DNA of 17,264 bases from CAYYNP01 sp964472545 (GCA_964472545.1 CAYYNP010000219.1:1-17264); one strand, 5' to 3'. Shown: positions 8,370 through 15,450, counted from the first letter of the stretch. Notes: generated from the sequence alone by a model not told the origin. Translations and numbers: made by a program.

Positions 8370-9463
8370 GAAAACTCAGAATGGCCGTCGTGGGGGCCGG
8401 ACGCTTAGGACGCTTCCACGCTCAGAAGATCGCCGCCCACGCCGAGGCCGAGTTGGTCGCCGTGGTCGATCCGGATGCGAAAAACGGCCAACGCGTCGCG
8501 GCTGAATGCGGCGCCCTGGCGGTAGCCGACTGTGAGGCGTTGCCCGGCGCGATCGACGCTGCCGTGGTCGCCGCACCCACGCGGCTACACCATCGGCTTT
8601 CGCTCGAGTTGCTTCGTCGCAACGCCCATCTGCTGGTGGAGAAACCCATTTGCGCAAGTCGCCAGGAGGCCGACGAGTTGGTCGAGGCCGCCCGGGCGTC
8701 GCGGCGCGTGCTGCAAGTCGGGCACGTCGAACGATTCAATCCGGCCTTCGAGTCGGCCCAGACCGTCGCGGCGAAGCCCAAGTACATCGAGGCCGTCCGG
8801 GCCAGCGGATTCACCTTCCGCTCGACGGACGTGGGCGTGGTGCTCGACTTGATGATCCACGACGTCGATCTGGTGCTGTCGATGGTCCGTTCGCCGCTGC
8901 AACGGGTCGAGGCGCTGGGGACGGCCGTACTCGGCGGACACGAAGACCTGGCCAACGCCCGGCTGCACTTCGAGTGCGGCTGTGTAGCCACGCTCTCGGC
9001 GTCGCGGGTCAGCTACGAGCCGGCCCGACGGATGCAGGTCTATTCGGCCGACGGATTCGCCGCGGTCGATTTCGCCACGCGCACCGCCACGCTGGTTCGC
9101 CCCAGCGAAACGCTCAGACGGGGACAGTTCGACGTCGACGCGCTCACGGCCGCAGAGACCGAGCACTACAAAGAACACCTCTTCGAGGAGCATCTGCCCC
9201 GCGAGCAGACGGAACACGCGGCCGTCGACGCGTTGGCCGCGGAGTTGGACGACTTCGTCCAAAGCATCCTCGCCCCCCGGCAGCCGCGAGTTTCCGGCGA
9301 AGCGGGCCGCGACGCGCTGGCTGTGGCCGAGCAGATTCTCGATGCCATCGCGGCCCACGCTTCCGGTGCGGCAGAATCCCCCGTCGCCGTGCCGCATCCG
9401 TCGATCCCCGCGCCGCATTTCAACCTGCCGGCGGTCCGCGCAGCTCGCAAGCAAGCGGGTTGA
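8366..9463 (+). CDS. Gfo/Idh/MocA-family NAD(P)-dependent oxidoreductase, possibly GnnA-like UDP-GlcNAc 3-dehydrogenase
   Basis: Predicted 365 residues. The N-terminal Rossmann fold carries the dinucleotide motif VVGAGRLGRFHAQ (residues 8-20) and an acidic residue after the second strand (VVDPD). EKPIC at 92-96 holds the conserved catalytic lysine, GHVERFNPAF at 119-128 is typical of the UDP-HexNAc dehydrogenase-like branch, and DLMIHDVDLV at 161-170 holds the conserved His. Its GTG start overlaps the lpxA TGA, so the two genes are translationally coupled. In Acidithiobacillus ferrooxidans the oxidoreductase GnnA, encoded next to lpxA, works with aminotransferase GnnB to make UDP-GlcNAc3N for amide-linked lipid A. 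Context fits that role, but no gnnB is seen here, so substrate assignment is inference. The tail after about residue 330 is low-complexity (Pro/Ala-rich). Confidence 0.8.
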   Translation: MRKLRMAVVGAGRLGRFHAQKIAAHAEAELVAVVDPDAKNGQRVAAECGALAVADCEALPGAIDAAVVAAPTRLHHRLSLELLRRNAHLLVEKPICASRQEADELVEAARASRRVLQVGHVERFNPAFESAQTVAAKPKYIEAVRASGFTFRSTDVGVVLDLMIHDVDLVLSMVRSPLQRVEALGTAVLGGHEDLANARLHFECGCVATLSASRVSYEPARRMQVYSADGFAAVDFATRTATLVRPSETLRRGQFDVDALTAAETEHYKEHLFEEHLPREQTEHAAVDALAAELDDFVQSILAPRQPRVSGEAGRDALAVAEQILDAIAAHASGAAESPVAVPHPSIPAPHFNLPAVRAARKQAG

Positions 9464-9488
9464 CGGCCCGATCGAGCGTTGCCCTCCG

Positions 9489-9703
9489 TACGTCGCCGTC
9501 CCGGCGACATAGTGGTAGGGTGCGTGCAGCACGGCAGCGCCGGTTGGTGCGTTGCGCAAGCCGGGCGGCCCAAATGCAGATCGCATCCTCGAATCCCGAG
9601 CAATTGCCGTGCGCAACGCACCATCGAACCACGGCTTGCTCCACGCATCCCTACAAGAGGCCCGGCGACGCAGTTGTTTAGCCGTCGCCGGCACGGCGAC
9701 GTA
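9489..9703. repeat. Nested inverted-repeat element (MITE/REP-like)
   Basis: Outer arms TACGTCGCCGTCCCGGCGAC (9489-9508) and its complement at 9684-9703 match at 19 of 20 bases; each arm also folds into its own GTCGCCG/CGGCGAC hairpin. Inside are a second pair (GTAGGGTGCGTG at 9515-9526 with CCACGCATCCCTAC at 9641-9654, one base indel) and a third pair sharing TGGTGCGTTGCGCA (about 9545-9558 and 9609-9622). The whole 215 bp could fold into a long interrupted cruciform. No open frame in it looks real. It is likely a non-autonomous, genome-repeated palindromic element inserted after the Gfo/Idh gene. Confidence 0.65.
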
Positions 9704-9815
9704 GTTCGACCGCCCGGCACCTTCCATTTCGATCGCCCCATCCCATCCGCGGGCAACGGTCACGGGCGCCCGATAACTCTCCAGAGGTGTTTTTGGGGAA
9801 ACGGCCCCGAGACCG

Positions 9816-9843
9816 TTGACATTTCGGGTGGGGCTGGTAAACT
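9816..9843 (+). promoter_or_regulatory. Sigma70-type promoter with extended -10, upstream of the PEP-CTERM pair
   Basis: TTGACA (9816-9821, perfect -35), 16-nt spacer, TAAACT (9838-9843) preceded by TGG, giving an extended -10. The spacer length equals that of the 16S promoter in this window. The predicted start is near 9850, about 270 bases before the first downstream start codon, leaving a long leader. Confidence 0.65.
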
Positions 9844-9849
9844 AGGTGG

Positions 9850-9998
9850 CTGACATGAGATTCCCCTTGCCCCATTGAGGCAGTTTCCCGCGTAACACGC
9901 AAAGAGGCAGCGTCTACGACACCCTATCTGGCGTAGTGGTTTGATCCATTGCGATCGTCTGTGGGTGTAGGTTCGGATTGACCGAACCGGTTTCCTTT
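9850..9998 (+). ncRNA. Candidate small RNA or structured 5' leader
   Basis: This roughly 150-nt stretch lies between a strong promoter and a terminator-like hairpin and has no credible open frame. Short hairpins are visible: GCGT/ACGC (9890-9900) and CTACG/CGTAG (9914-9936), then the GGTTCGG/CCGAACC hairpin at 9970-9988. It could be an independent small RNA or an attenuator leader of the PEP-CTERM genes. It matches no RNA family that I can recognise with confidence (not tmRNA, RNase P or SRP RNA). Confidence 0.35.
9970..9998 (+). terminator. Terminator or attenuator hairpin in the PEP-CTERM leader
   Basis: GGTTCGG (9970-9976), ATTGA loop, CCGAACC (9982-9988) is a perfect 7-bp hairpin followed by GGTTTCCTTT. 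The U-tract is interrupted, so termination may be partial, consistent with read-through into the genes at 10121 and 10812. Confidence 0.45.
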
Positions 9999-10120
9999 GA
10001 GTTTCAACGGCGGAGATGATCCGTCTGTAGACAGTTTCTTGGGTATTAGGTTGGTTGTCTGGCGCGCGCCGGAGCTTGAACGGCTACTGAGTGTCAACTC
10101 CTCTCAATGGAGGCAACAAG

Positions 10121-10774
10121 ATGTTTCGTATGACTGTGTTTCTGACGGCATGGGCCGTGTTGGCGGTCGAGTGCAGAGGCGAGATCATCGACATTGACGG
10201 ACGCGTCAACCTCGTCGCTGCTCCGGCCTCTCTCAGCGAGGGTAGATTGGAGCTTCCGGACCGCATGGCCGCCGTATTTGTCGAACGGCAGAACGTCGTC
10301 TTGCCGGAAGACGTCTTCGTGAACCTCACGTCGACGGGCATGGTGCTGGGAAGCGGGCATTTCTCAAATGCATGGATTCCCGCGGGCACCACCGTCGACT
10401 CCTACCTGTTGCACTTCGATCCGATCGGCCAACCGCAGGCTGACGTCACCACCTGGGGATCGCTGAGCTTTGACAATCAGGTGCTGGGCATCGTATTGAC
10501 CAGCCCCGCGTTAGACCTCTCAGACGCCATCCTCGGGCATCCCCACACGGCGTATCCGACCGGCGTTTTCGGCCGCAGCTTCGACTGGGGGCTGGAAGAC
10601 GTTGTCGAACTGTCGCACGACCGCAAGACCGTCACCGCGCTAATGAGGGCACGTCCCGGCTACGACCACATCCGAATCATCACGGCCGTCCCCGAACCCT
10701 CCACTCTTATCCTCCTAACCGCCGCTCTCGGTGCCCTCGGGCTGATCGTCTACCGCAGGCGGTCGTCGTGTTAG
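10121..10774 (+). CDS. PEP-CTERM sorting-domain secreted protein
   Basis: Predicted 217 residues. A signal peptide (FRMTVFLTAWAVLAVECRG) is followed by a short, beta-rich domain (VNLTSTGMVLGSGHF, SYLLHFDPIGQ, WGSLSFDNQVLGIVLTS, later FGRSFDWGLEDVVELSHD). The C-terminus has PEP (191-193), a hydrophobic helix (LILLTAALGALGLIVY) and a basic RRR tail: the tripartite signal recognised by exosortases, which anchor or release such proteins at the cell surface. The middle domain resembles domains seen in other PEP-CTERM proteins of planctomycetes, but I cannot name it. GGAGG at 10109-10113 is 7 bases before ATG 10121; an in-frame GTG at 10091 is disfavoured. The 37-bp gap to the next PEP-CTERM gene suggests an operon. 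Confidence 0.8.
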   Translation: MFRMTVFLTAWAVLAVECRGEIIDIDGRVNLVAAPASLSEGRLELPDRMAAVFVERQNVVLPEDVFVNLTSTGMVLGSGHFSNAWIPAGTTVDSYLLHFDPIGQPQADVTTWGSLSFDNQVLGIVLTSPALDLSDAILGHPHTAYPTGVFGRSFDWGLEDVVELSHDRKTVTALMRARPGYDHIRIITAVPEPSTLILLTAALGALGLIVYRRRSSC

Positions 10775-10811
10775 GGTATCTCGCAATCAAAGACCTCCGT
10801 GAGGCAAGACC

Positions 10812-11828
10812 ATGATCCGTTTCGCTGCATTCCTGGCACTGGCGTTCTCTACGTGCATCACGTTCGCCGAGATGGTCATGGAGATGGTCCCGGTGGGTAA
10901 TCCGGGCAACGACCCCGACGGCACGGGCTTCGGCCGCGTGGACTACGCCTACAATATCGGCAAATACGAGGTGACTGCCGGGCAGTACACGGAGTTCCTC
11001 AACGCCGTGGCGAAGATAGACACCTATAAGCTGTATGACGACAGGATGCGGACCAGCGCCCGCGGATGCAAGATCGAGCGCAGCGGCTCGTTGGGAAGGT
11101 ACACCTACAGCGTTGCTGCCGATCGGGAAAACCGCCCGGTGAACTTCGTTTCTTGGGGCGACGCGGCGCGGTTCTGCAACTGGCTGCATAACGGGCAGCC
11201 GACCACTGGCGTGCAAACCCTGACGACTACCGAGGACGGGGCGTACGCTCTCGATGGCGCGAACGACGAAGCGGCGCTGATGGCCATCACCCGCCAGACT
11301 AGCGCAACGTGGTTCATCCCCACCATAGACGAGTGGTACAAGGCAGCGTATCACAAGAACGACGGCGTGACGGGAAACTACTTCGGCTACCCGACCAATA
11401 GCGATAGCGAGCCGAGCAACGCTCTGATGACGCCCGACCCGGGCAACAACGGGAACTTCTGCACGGAGCGCGGTGAACGCACGATCGGGAGCCCGTACTA
11501 TATGACCGAGGTGGGCGCTTTCGAGAACTCCGAAAGTCCCTATGGCACGTTCGACCAGGGTGGGAATGTCTGGGAGTGGAATGAAGCGGTCCACAGTGCG
11601 TTTTCGCGCGGTAGACGTGGCGGCAGTTTCAACGGCAGCTACGCCCGCGACTTGCAGGCCTCATACCGCGGCCGATCCGGATGGGCAGCGAGCAAGTACA
11701 ACACCACCGGCTTCCGCGTCGCCAGCATCCCCGAGCCCGGCGCCACCGCACTCCTGCTGTGTGGAGCGACAACGCTGCTGGGCGTCGCCTGGCGGAAGCG
11801 ACGGCGGCCTGGAAGATCCGGCCGATGA
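10812..11828 (+). CDS. SUMF1/FGE-like domain protein with PEP-CTERM anchor, lacking FGE cysteines
   Basis: Predicted 338 residues. After a signal peptide (IRFAAFLALAFSTCITFA) comes the formylglycine-generating-enzyme (SUMF1) fold: MVPVGNPGNDPDGTGFGRVD, YNIGKYEVTAGQYTEFLNAV, PVNFVSWGDAARFCNWL, WFIPTIDEWYKAAYHK, GNVWEWNE, RRGGSFNGSYARDLQASYRG (268-287), and GFRVAS. In true FGE the Gly-Gly-Ser-Trp segment carries two copper-binding catalytic cysteines; here those positions are Gly/Asn and Ala, so sulfatase-activating activity is not expected. Such domains also serve as lectin-like or other enzymatic modules. The C-terminus has PEP at 307-309, a hydrophobic helix and a basic RKRRR tail, an exosortase signal. 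GAGG at 10801-10804 lies 7 bases before ATG 10812. Probably co-transcribed with the preceding PEP-CTERM gene. Confidence 0.88.
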   Translation: MIRFAAFLALAFSTCITFAEMVMEMVPVGNPGNDPDGTGFGRVDYAYNIGKYEVTAGQYTEFLNAVAKIDTYKLYDDRMRTSARGCKIERSGSLGRYTYSVAADRENRPVNFVSWGDAARFCNWLHNGQPTTGVQTLTTTEDGAYALDGANDEAALMAITRQTSATWFIPTIDEWYKAAYHKNDGVTGNYFGYPTNSDSEPSNALMTPDPGNNGNFCTERGERTIGSPYYMTEVGAFENSESPYGTFDQGGNVWEWNEAVHSAFSRGRRGGSFNGSYARDLQASYRGRSGWAASKYNTTGFRVASIPEPGATALLLCGATTLLGVAWRKRRRPGRSGR

Positions 11829-11901
11829 GATTGTCAACACCGGATGCGTTGGGGGGCCATTCGCCCGGAATCTGTCCCACATCGCCACCCCCCTCTTCAA
11901 G

Positions 11902-11985
11902 TGCCGCCGGAGCGACTCGAACGCTCACGCCCGTGCGGGCACTAGCTCCTAAGGCTAGCGTGTCTGCCAATTCCACCACGGCGGC
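11902..11985 (-). tRNA. tRNA-Leu (anticodon UAG)
   Basis: Minus strand, 84 nt, class II. The acceptor stem GCCGCCG pairs with CGGCGGC, with discriminator A; the D-arm reads GTGGAATTGGCAGAC; the anticodon stem CTAGC/GCTAG encloses loop CTTAGGA, giving anticodon TAG (reads CUA and related Leu codons). The long variable arm GTGCCCGCACGGGCGT and T-arm GAGCG TTCGAGT CGCTC are complete. CCA is not encoded (CTT follows), so it must be added enzymatically. Confidence 0.97.
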
Positions 11986-11995
11986 CAAAACGCCC

Positions 11996-12001
11996 ATTGT
12001 A
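11996..12001 (-). promoter_or_regulatory. Possible -10 element for the tRNA-Leu gene
   Basis: TACAAT on the minus strand lies 11 bases before the tRNA 5' end, a good spacing for transcription starting just ahead of the tRNA. No good -35 is visible at 16-18 bases upstream, so the call is weak. Confidence 0.35.
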
Positions 12002-12056
12002 GCACCCGGCGACACATCGGAATAGACGCTGCCGACTCGTGGCTGGGCCGACGGTC

Positions 12057-14861
12057 CTATCGCCAGATTGTCGGGGCAGTATACGGACGCTGCGTCACCG
12101 GACTGGTCGCCGGCGCCACCAGGGGTTGGATGGCGACGTCGTCCAGCCAGACCTCTCCCAATCCGGTCAACGCGAACGTGACGGCCATCTGGCCCGCCCG
12201 GGGGGCGATCCGATAGAGCACAAACTGTTGCCAGCCGGCCGTCTGACCGATCCGTTCGGCCAGGGCTTCGCCGGTCAGCGAATCGATGATCATCAGGCCG
12301 TCGACGCTGGCCGTAACGGCGGCGGGAATCTGCACCCAGCCGTGAATGCAAACCAACTCGCCGGCCTCGACCGGCACCGCCGGCGTCGTGATCCAGACCG
12401 GCGCCGTTTCGACCAGCGCGGGCGGGTACTTCGGATCGACCGGCTCGACCGACAGCCGCAGTCCGCCCTGTCCCGATCGGGCGGCGCCGGCCAGCAGGTG
12501 GGCCGACGACTGCACGTCAGACAGCGGGTGGATTTGATGCTGCCAGCCGGCCGCGTGCATGGTGCCGGGCGACTCGAAATCTCCGCCGGGAAGCCGGTTC
12601 TCGCCGGTTTGCGACGCTGCGATCCGCTGCATCAATCGACGGTGCCAAGGCAACGTGTCGAAACCGATCGCCGCCGGACTGCTCACCGGCGACGAAAGGC
12701 CGCTCAGCGCCACCTTCCAGGCGTCGCGCTGGGCCGTACGCAACGACCGCATCACGCGCCGCGCGCCGACGACTGCCGATGGGTGGTCGCGGCCGGCCAA
12801 CGACGCGTCACACGCCCGCAGGTCCCGCTGGGCGGCGTCCAGCAACCCCCGTGGCGATGGCCCCGACGCCGTAGCGGCCAGCCGTGCGGCGGCCAACTGA
12901 CGATAGAGTTCCGCCGCCCTAGGGCCCGCCGCCTCGGCCCGGCGCGTCAGATTGTCGACAAACAACGGGTCCTGCGCGAACATCACCAGGCTGCCGAGAT
13001 CGAATTGCTCGAACAGCAACCGTACGCCGCCGGCGTCGGGCTGGTGTTTCAGCGGGCGCAAACCACCGGGGGCCATCTCGTAGACGTAGACGCTGCTCGA
13101 TTCCGGCACGCCCGGCACCACCAGCGAGATCCCGTTGGCGGCCGAAACGCCCGGTGCGTATTGCGCGCCGGGGGCCAACCACGCCGGCACCAACAACCGC
13201 GCCCGACTGGATCGCAGCAACGAACCGACCACTTCGCGCTGGCTGCTGCCGATCTGCGTCACCACGCTGCCGGCGGCCACCCACGGCTCGACGAGTTGCA
13301 GTTCCAAGTTGACAAGTTGCAGGCTCATTGCGCGGCGGCGGGTGTCCGCGTCCGGGGCGTCCAGCCGCGTGTCCGATTCGAACAACAGGGCCCGGCTCCC
13401 GGAACAGACGGCCGAGAAGGCCAACAAGCGGATTTGCTCCTGGGCGACCGACAACGGCAGGGGCCGGTTCGGCTCGATGGCGGCCAATTGCTGGCGTACG
13501 GCAGCCGCCGGCTGCGTTTGGACGGTGGCCCAGACGGGCGTGCCCGGCCTGGCCAGCCGCGAGCGGCCGCGCAGCCAGTGGCCGTAGTCGGCCAATTCCA
13601 GACTGGTCCCCAAGGGGCGGCGGTCGATCAACAACACGTCGACCAGCCGGCTGTAGGCCATCAGTTCGCTGTCGGCCTGGCAGATCAACGGACGATGTCC
13701 GCGGCGGTCGGCGTGGCGGACCTGTTCCACTCGAACGGAAAGCCGCTCGAGTTGGTCGCGAGAAAGCCCCTGCCCAAGATCCCACGCCAAGACGCAATCG
13801 TACGCGGCGCCGATCTGCACGTTTGGGTCGGGCGCGGTGCTGGATGCGCCGGCAAGTTCCGGAACCGGCGGTGGGCAAATCAGCCAGAGGTTCGCGGCGG
13901 TCGCCTCGGCGAGCAAATGTGCTGAAGCCGGCCCACTGAGCCAGACCGTGTTGAATCCCAGGTTCTTTAGCAACGCCAGCGGCTCGCCCCGATGGCGGAC
14001 GATGCGGGGAAACATGGCAAGGCCGTCGGTCAAAAGGACGGAGCCGCGCATTTCGACCGGAATCCGCATTTTCGAGTCGGCCGCCGTGGGATCGCCGACG
14101 TGAGAGCCCGCCGCAACGCCCGCAGACGCCCGCGGCGACGGCACGTGGCCGGCGATGTCCAGGTCGTCCAACCATACGGTCGTCGTCCCCGGCCCGCCGT
14201 AGACGTTCAGCACAATCCGATCCAGATACGCCTCGCGGCCATCGACGCCGGGCCCCAGTTGAGTCCGCAGTACGCGAATCTGCCGGGTGAGCTGCCGGGG
14301 GACGTCGTCGATACGCAGTTGTTCCCACTGCCCTACGGCCCGATATTGCGTGCCGCGTACAACCGTCGAAACCGGTCGCCCCGTTCGTCGGTCAACCGTC
14401 CGTGGGAGCACGATCCGCGCCGCCATCTGCAAGTCGGGGCGATCCGACCTAACCCAGATCGTGGGCGTGAGATCGTCGATGACCATCGGCGAGCCGACAT
14501 CATGTCCGACGTGGATGTAGGTGCCTTGCCCGGCCGAAATCACCAGCCGCTCGCACCCCTGGCCAACGTGGGCCTCGCCCTGCACTCGCTGGTGCGACCG
14601 CATCCGGTAGGGAACGTCGGCGTCGGCCGCCTTCCAGGTGGGCTCGGACCCCTCGAATCCTTCGTACCAGGCCGATTGCCCCGGGTCGGACTGGGGCTGT
14701 GTTAACTGGGGCTGTGTTAACTGGGGCTGTGTTAACTGGGGCTGTGTTAACTGGGGCTGTGTTAACTGGGCCTCGGCTAACTGCCCACCCATGCTCGCGC
14801 AGAACGTGCATATCCCCAGCACGCCGGTCGCAAGGATCGGTCGCGTGAGAAAACGCAACAT
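12057..14861 (-). CDS. Large secreted protein: QLTQP repeat, jelly-roll / TIM-barrel-like / jelly-roll architecture
   Basis: Predicted 934 residues. The start is taken at ATG 14861 (MLRFLTRPILATGVLG), where a signal peptide begins, rather than at in-frame start 14921, which would add 20 non-signal residues. Cleavage is likely near residue 31, directly before five perfect QLTQP units (32-56). Residues about 65-240 look like a beta-sandwich closing with VWLDDLDI; about 270-650 has TIM-barrel-like spacing (FPRIVRHRGEPLALLKNLGFNTVWL, CVLAWDLGQGLS, DVLLIDRRPLG), resembling glycoside-hydrolase-type barrels though no catalytic pair can be assigned. A helical segment (655-750) leads to a second CBM-like jelly roll (GGDFESPG at 759-766 to VWLDDVAI at 904-911). 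Probably a periplasmic or surface carbohydrate-active or binding protein; function unproven. It stands alone, 71 bp upstream of tRNA-Leu on the same strand. Confidence 0.85.
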   Translation of the reverse strand: MLRFLTRPILATGVLGICTFCASMGGQLAEAQLTQPQLTQPQLTQPQLTQPQLTQPQSDPGQSAWYEGFEGSEPTWKAADADVPYRMRSHQRVQGEAHVGQGCERLVISAGQGTYIHVGHDVGSPMVIDDLTPTIWVRSDRPDLQMAARIVLPRTVDRRTGRPVSTVVRGTQYRAVGQWEQLRIDDVPRQLTRQIRVLRTQLGPGVDGREAYLDRIVLNVYGGPGTTTVWLDDLDIAGHVPSPRASAGVAAGSHVGDPTAADSKMRIPVEMRGSVLLTDGLAMFPRIVRHRGEPLALLKNLGFNTVWLSGPASAHLLAEATAANLWLICPPPVPELAGASSTAPDPNVQIGAAYDCVLAWDLGQGLSRDQLERLSVRVEQVRHADRRGHRPLICQADSELMAYSRLVDVLLIDRRPLGTSLELADYGHWLRGRSRLARPGTPVWATVQTQPAAAVRQQLAAIEPNRPLPLSVAQEQIRLLAFSAVCSGSRALLFESDTRLDAPDADTRRRAMSLQLVNLELQLVEPWVAAGSVVTQIGSSQREVVGSLLRSSRARLLVPAWLAPGAQYAPGVSAANGISLVVPGVPESSSVYVYEMAPGGLRPLKHQPDAGGVRLLFEQFDLGSLVMFAQDPLFVDNLTRRAEAAGPRAAELYRQLAAARLAATASGPSPRGLLDAAQRDLRACDASLAGRDHPSAVVGARRVMRSLRTAQRDAWKVALSGLSSPVSSPAAIGFDTLPWHRRLMQRIAASQTGENRLPGGDFESPGTMHAAGWQHQIHPLSDVQSSAHLLAGAARSGQGGLRLSVEPVDPKYPPALVETAPVWITTPAVPVEAGELVCIHGWVQIPAAVTASVDGLMIIDSLTGEALAERIGQTAGWQQFVLYRIAPRAGQMAVTFALTGLGEVWLDDVAIQPLVAPATSPVTQRPYTAPTIWR
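14691..14780 (-). repeat. 15-bp tandem repeat (5 perfect + 1 degenerate unit) coding QLTQP
   Basis: The plus strand has CTGGGGCTGTGTTAA five times without a single mismatch (14691-14705, 14706-14720, 14721-14735, 14736-14750, 14751-14765), then the diverged CTGGGCCTCGGCTAA (14766-14780). In the minus-strand gene the units encode QLTQP; the diverged unit encodes the signal-peptide cleavage region QLAEA. Perfect identity of the units implies recent or ongoing expansion. The unit length is a multiple of three, so copy-number change keeps the frame. Confidence 0.95.
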
Positions 14862-15152
14862 GGGTGACTTCCGTATCAAACCCGGTGCCGCCGTTTGATC
14901 CGCTGGAGGCGAAAAGACCACGCCTGCGCCCCGGCGGCAGTTTTGACGTAACGCGTGCTTGTATCAAGATTTGCGAAGAACATCCAGATCAAACGAGGCG
15001 TTTTCTCATCGACGGACCGAAGCCCAATGGCTGGCGATGTGCTGCAACCCACTGAGACCCAACGAGTTACGCCGATTGGTGAGGTTCCGACCCGTTCCGG
15101 CACGCCGCGTGCTTTACTCACGAACATACACCACGCCGAAGGAGACCCCCCT
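14862..15152. other. Divergent intergenic region
   Basis: About 290 bases between the start of the secreted protein (minus) and the start of the small coiled protein (plus). It must hold both promoters. TTGACG at 14944-14949 is a possible plus-strand -35, but no good -10 follows at the right spacing. The plus-strand frame of the small gene remains open through most of this region but lacks conserved features, so I leave it as non-coding. No RNA gene is seen. Confidence 0.4.
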
Positions 15153-15437
15153 GTGAGCAAGCCAACACGCGTCGTCAAACCCACCCGCAACGAAGTCCCG
15201 CAAGAGATCGTCGATCTGGCCGCCGCCATCGCCCAACTGCCAGCCGAACATCGCACCGCGATCGACCCGGTGCTAAGTCGCGTACTCGACAGCACTCGTC
15301 GTCGCCGACGAATTCTCTCCTTGGTGCAAGATGCCCTGAGTCAGTTGCGTTTAGACATGAAGTATCTTGCATTCGACCTCGAGGCGACGCGGCGCGAGCG
15401 CGACGACTACCGGCGGCAGCTTGAAGAGACTCCATAG
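15153..15437 (+). CDS. Small basic hypothetical protein with C-terminal coiled coil
   Basis: Predicted 94 residues. The family is not recognised. The N-terminal third is basic (KPTRVVKPTRNEVPQE). The middle helix is VDLAAAIAQLPAEHRTAIDP; then a basic patch STRRRRR leads into a long amphipathic helix (LSLVQDALSQLRLDMKYLAF, EATRRERDDYRRQLEE) that looks like a coiled coil. No signal peptide or transmembrane segment is present, so it is probably cytoplasmic, possibly nucleic-acid or protein binding (inference). The start is GTG 15153 because AAGGAG (15139-15144) lies 8 bases upstream; the open frame begins earlier (14955) but without conserved sequence. It precedes the kinase gene by 179 bases that contain several hairpins, so co-transcription is uncertain. 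Confidence 0.7.
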   Translation: MSKPTRVVKPTRNEVPQEIVDLAAAIAQLPAEHRTAIDPVLSRVLDSTRRRRRILSLVQDALSQLRLDMKYLAFDLEATRRERDDYRRQLEETP

Positions 15438-15450
15438 GGGGTTATTGACG

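Noticed and set aside
9850..10000. Cyclic-di-GMP (GEMM) riboswitch, because ACGCAAAG occurs near 9897
   Set aside because: The rest of the GEMM core and its paired elements cannot be fitted around the motif, so the resemblance is probably chance.
10812..11828. Functional formylglycine-generating enzyme
   Set aside because: The two active-site cysteines expected in the GGSF...Y segment are absent.
12039..13925. Open frame of 628 codons on the plus strand opposite the secreted protein gene
   Set aside because: It is Arg/Gln/Pro-rich nonsense without domains, signal or ribosome site. GC-rich third positions of the real minus-strand gene keep antisense frames open.
14691..14780. Possible CRISPR or direct-repeat array
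   Set aside because: The units are 15 bp, directly abutting with no spacers, and in frame with a secreted protein: a coding minisatellite, not CRISPR.
12057..14861. Lipoprotein signal in the secreted protein (Cys in GICTFC)
   Set aside because: The residues before either Cys do not fit a lipobox (no Gly/Ala/Ser at -1), and an ordinary cleavage site near residue 31 is present.
14862..14921. Twenty-residue N-terminal extension of the secreted protein
   Set aside because: It would place a polar segment before the signal peptide; the signal sequence starts cleanly at the ATG at 14861.
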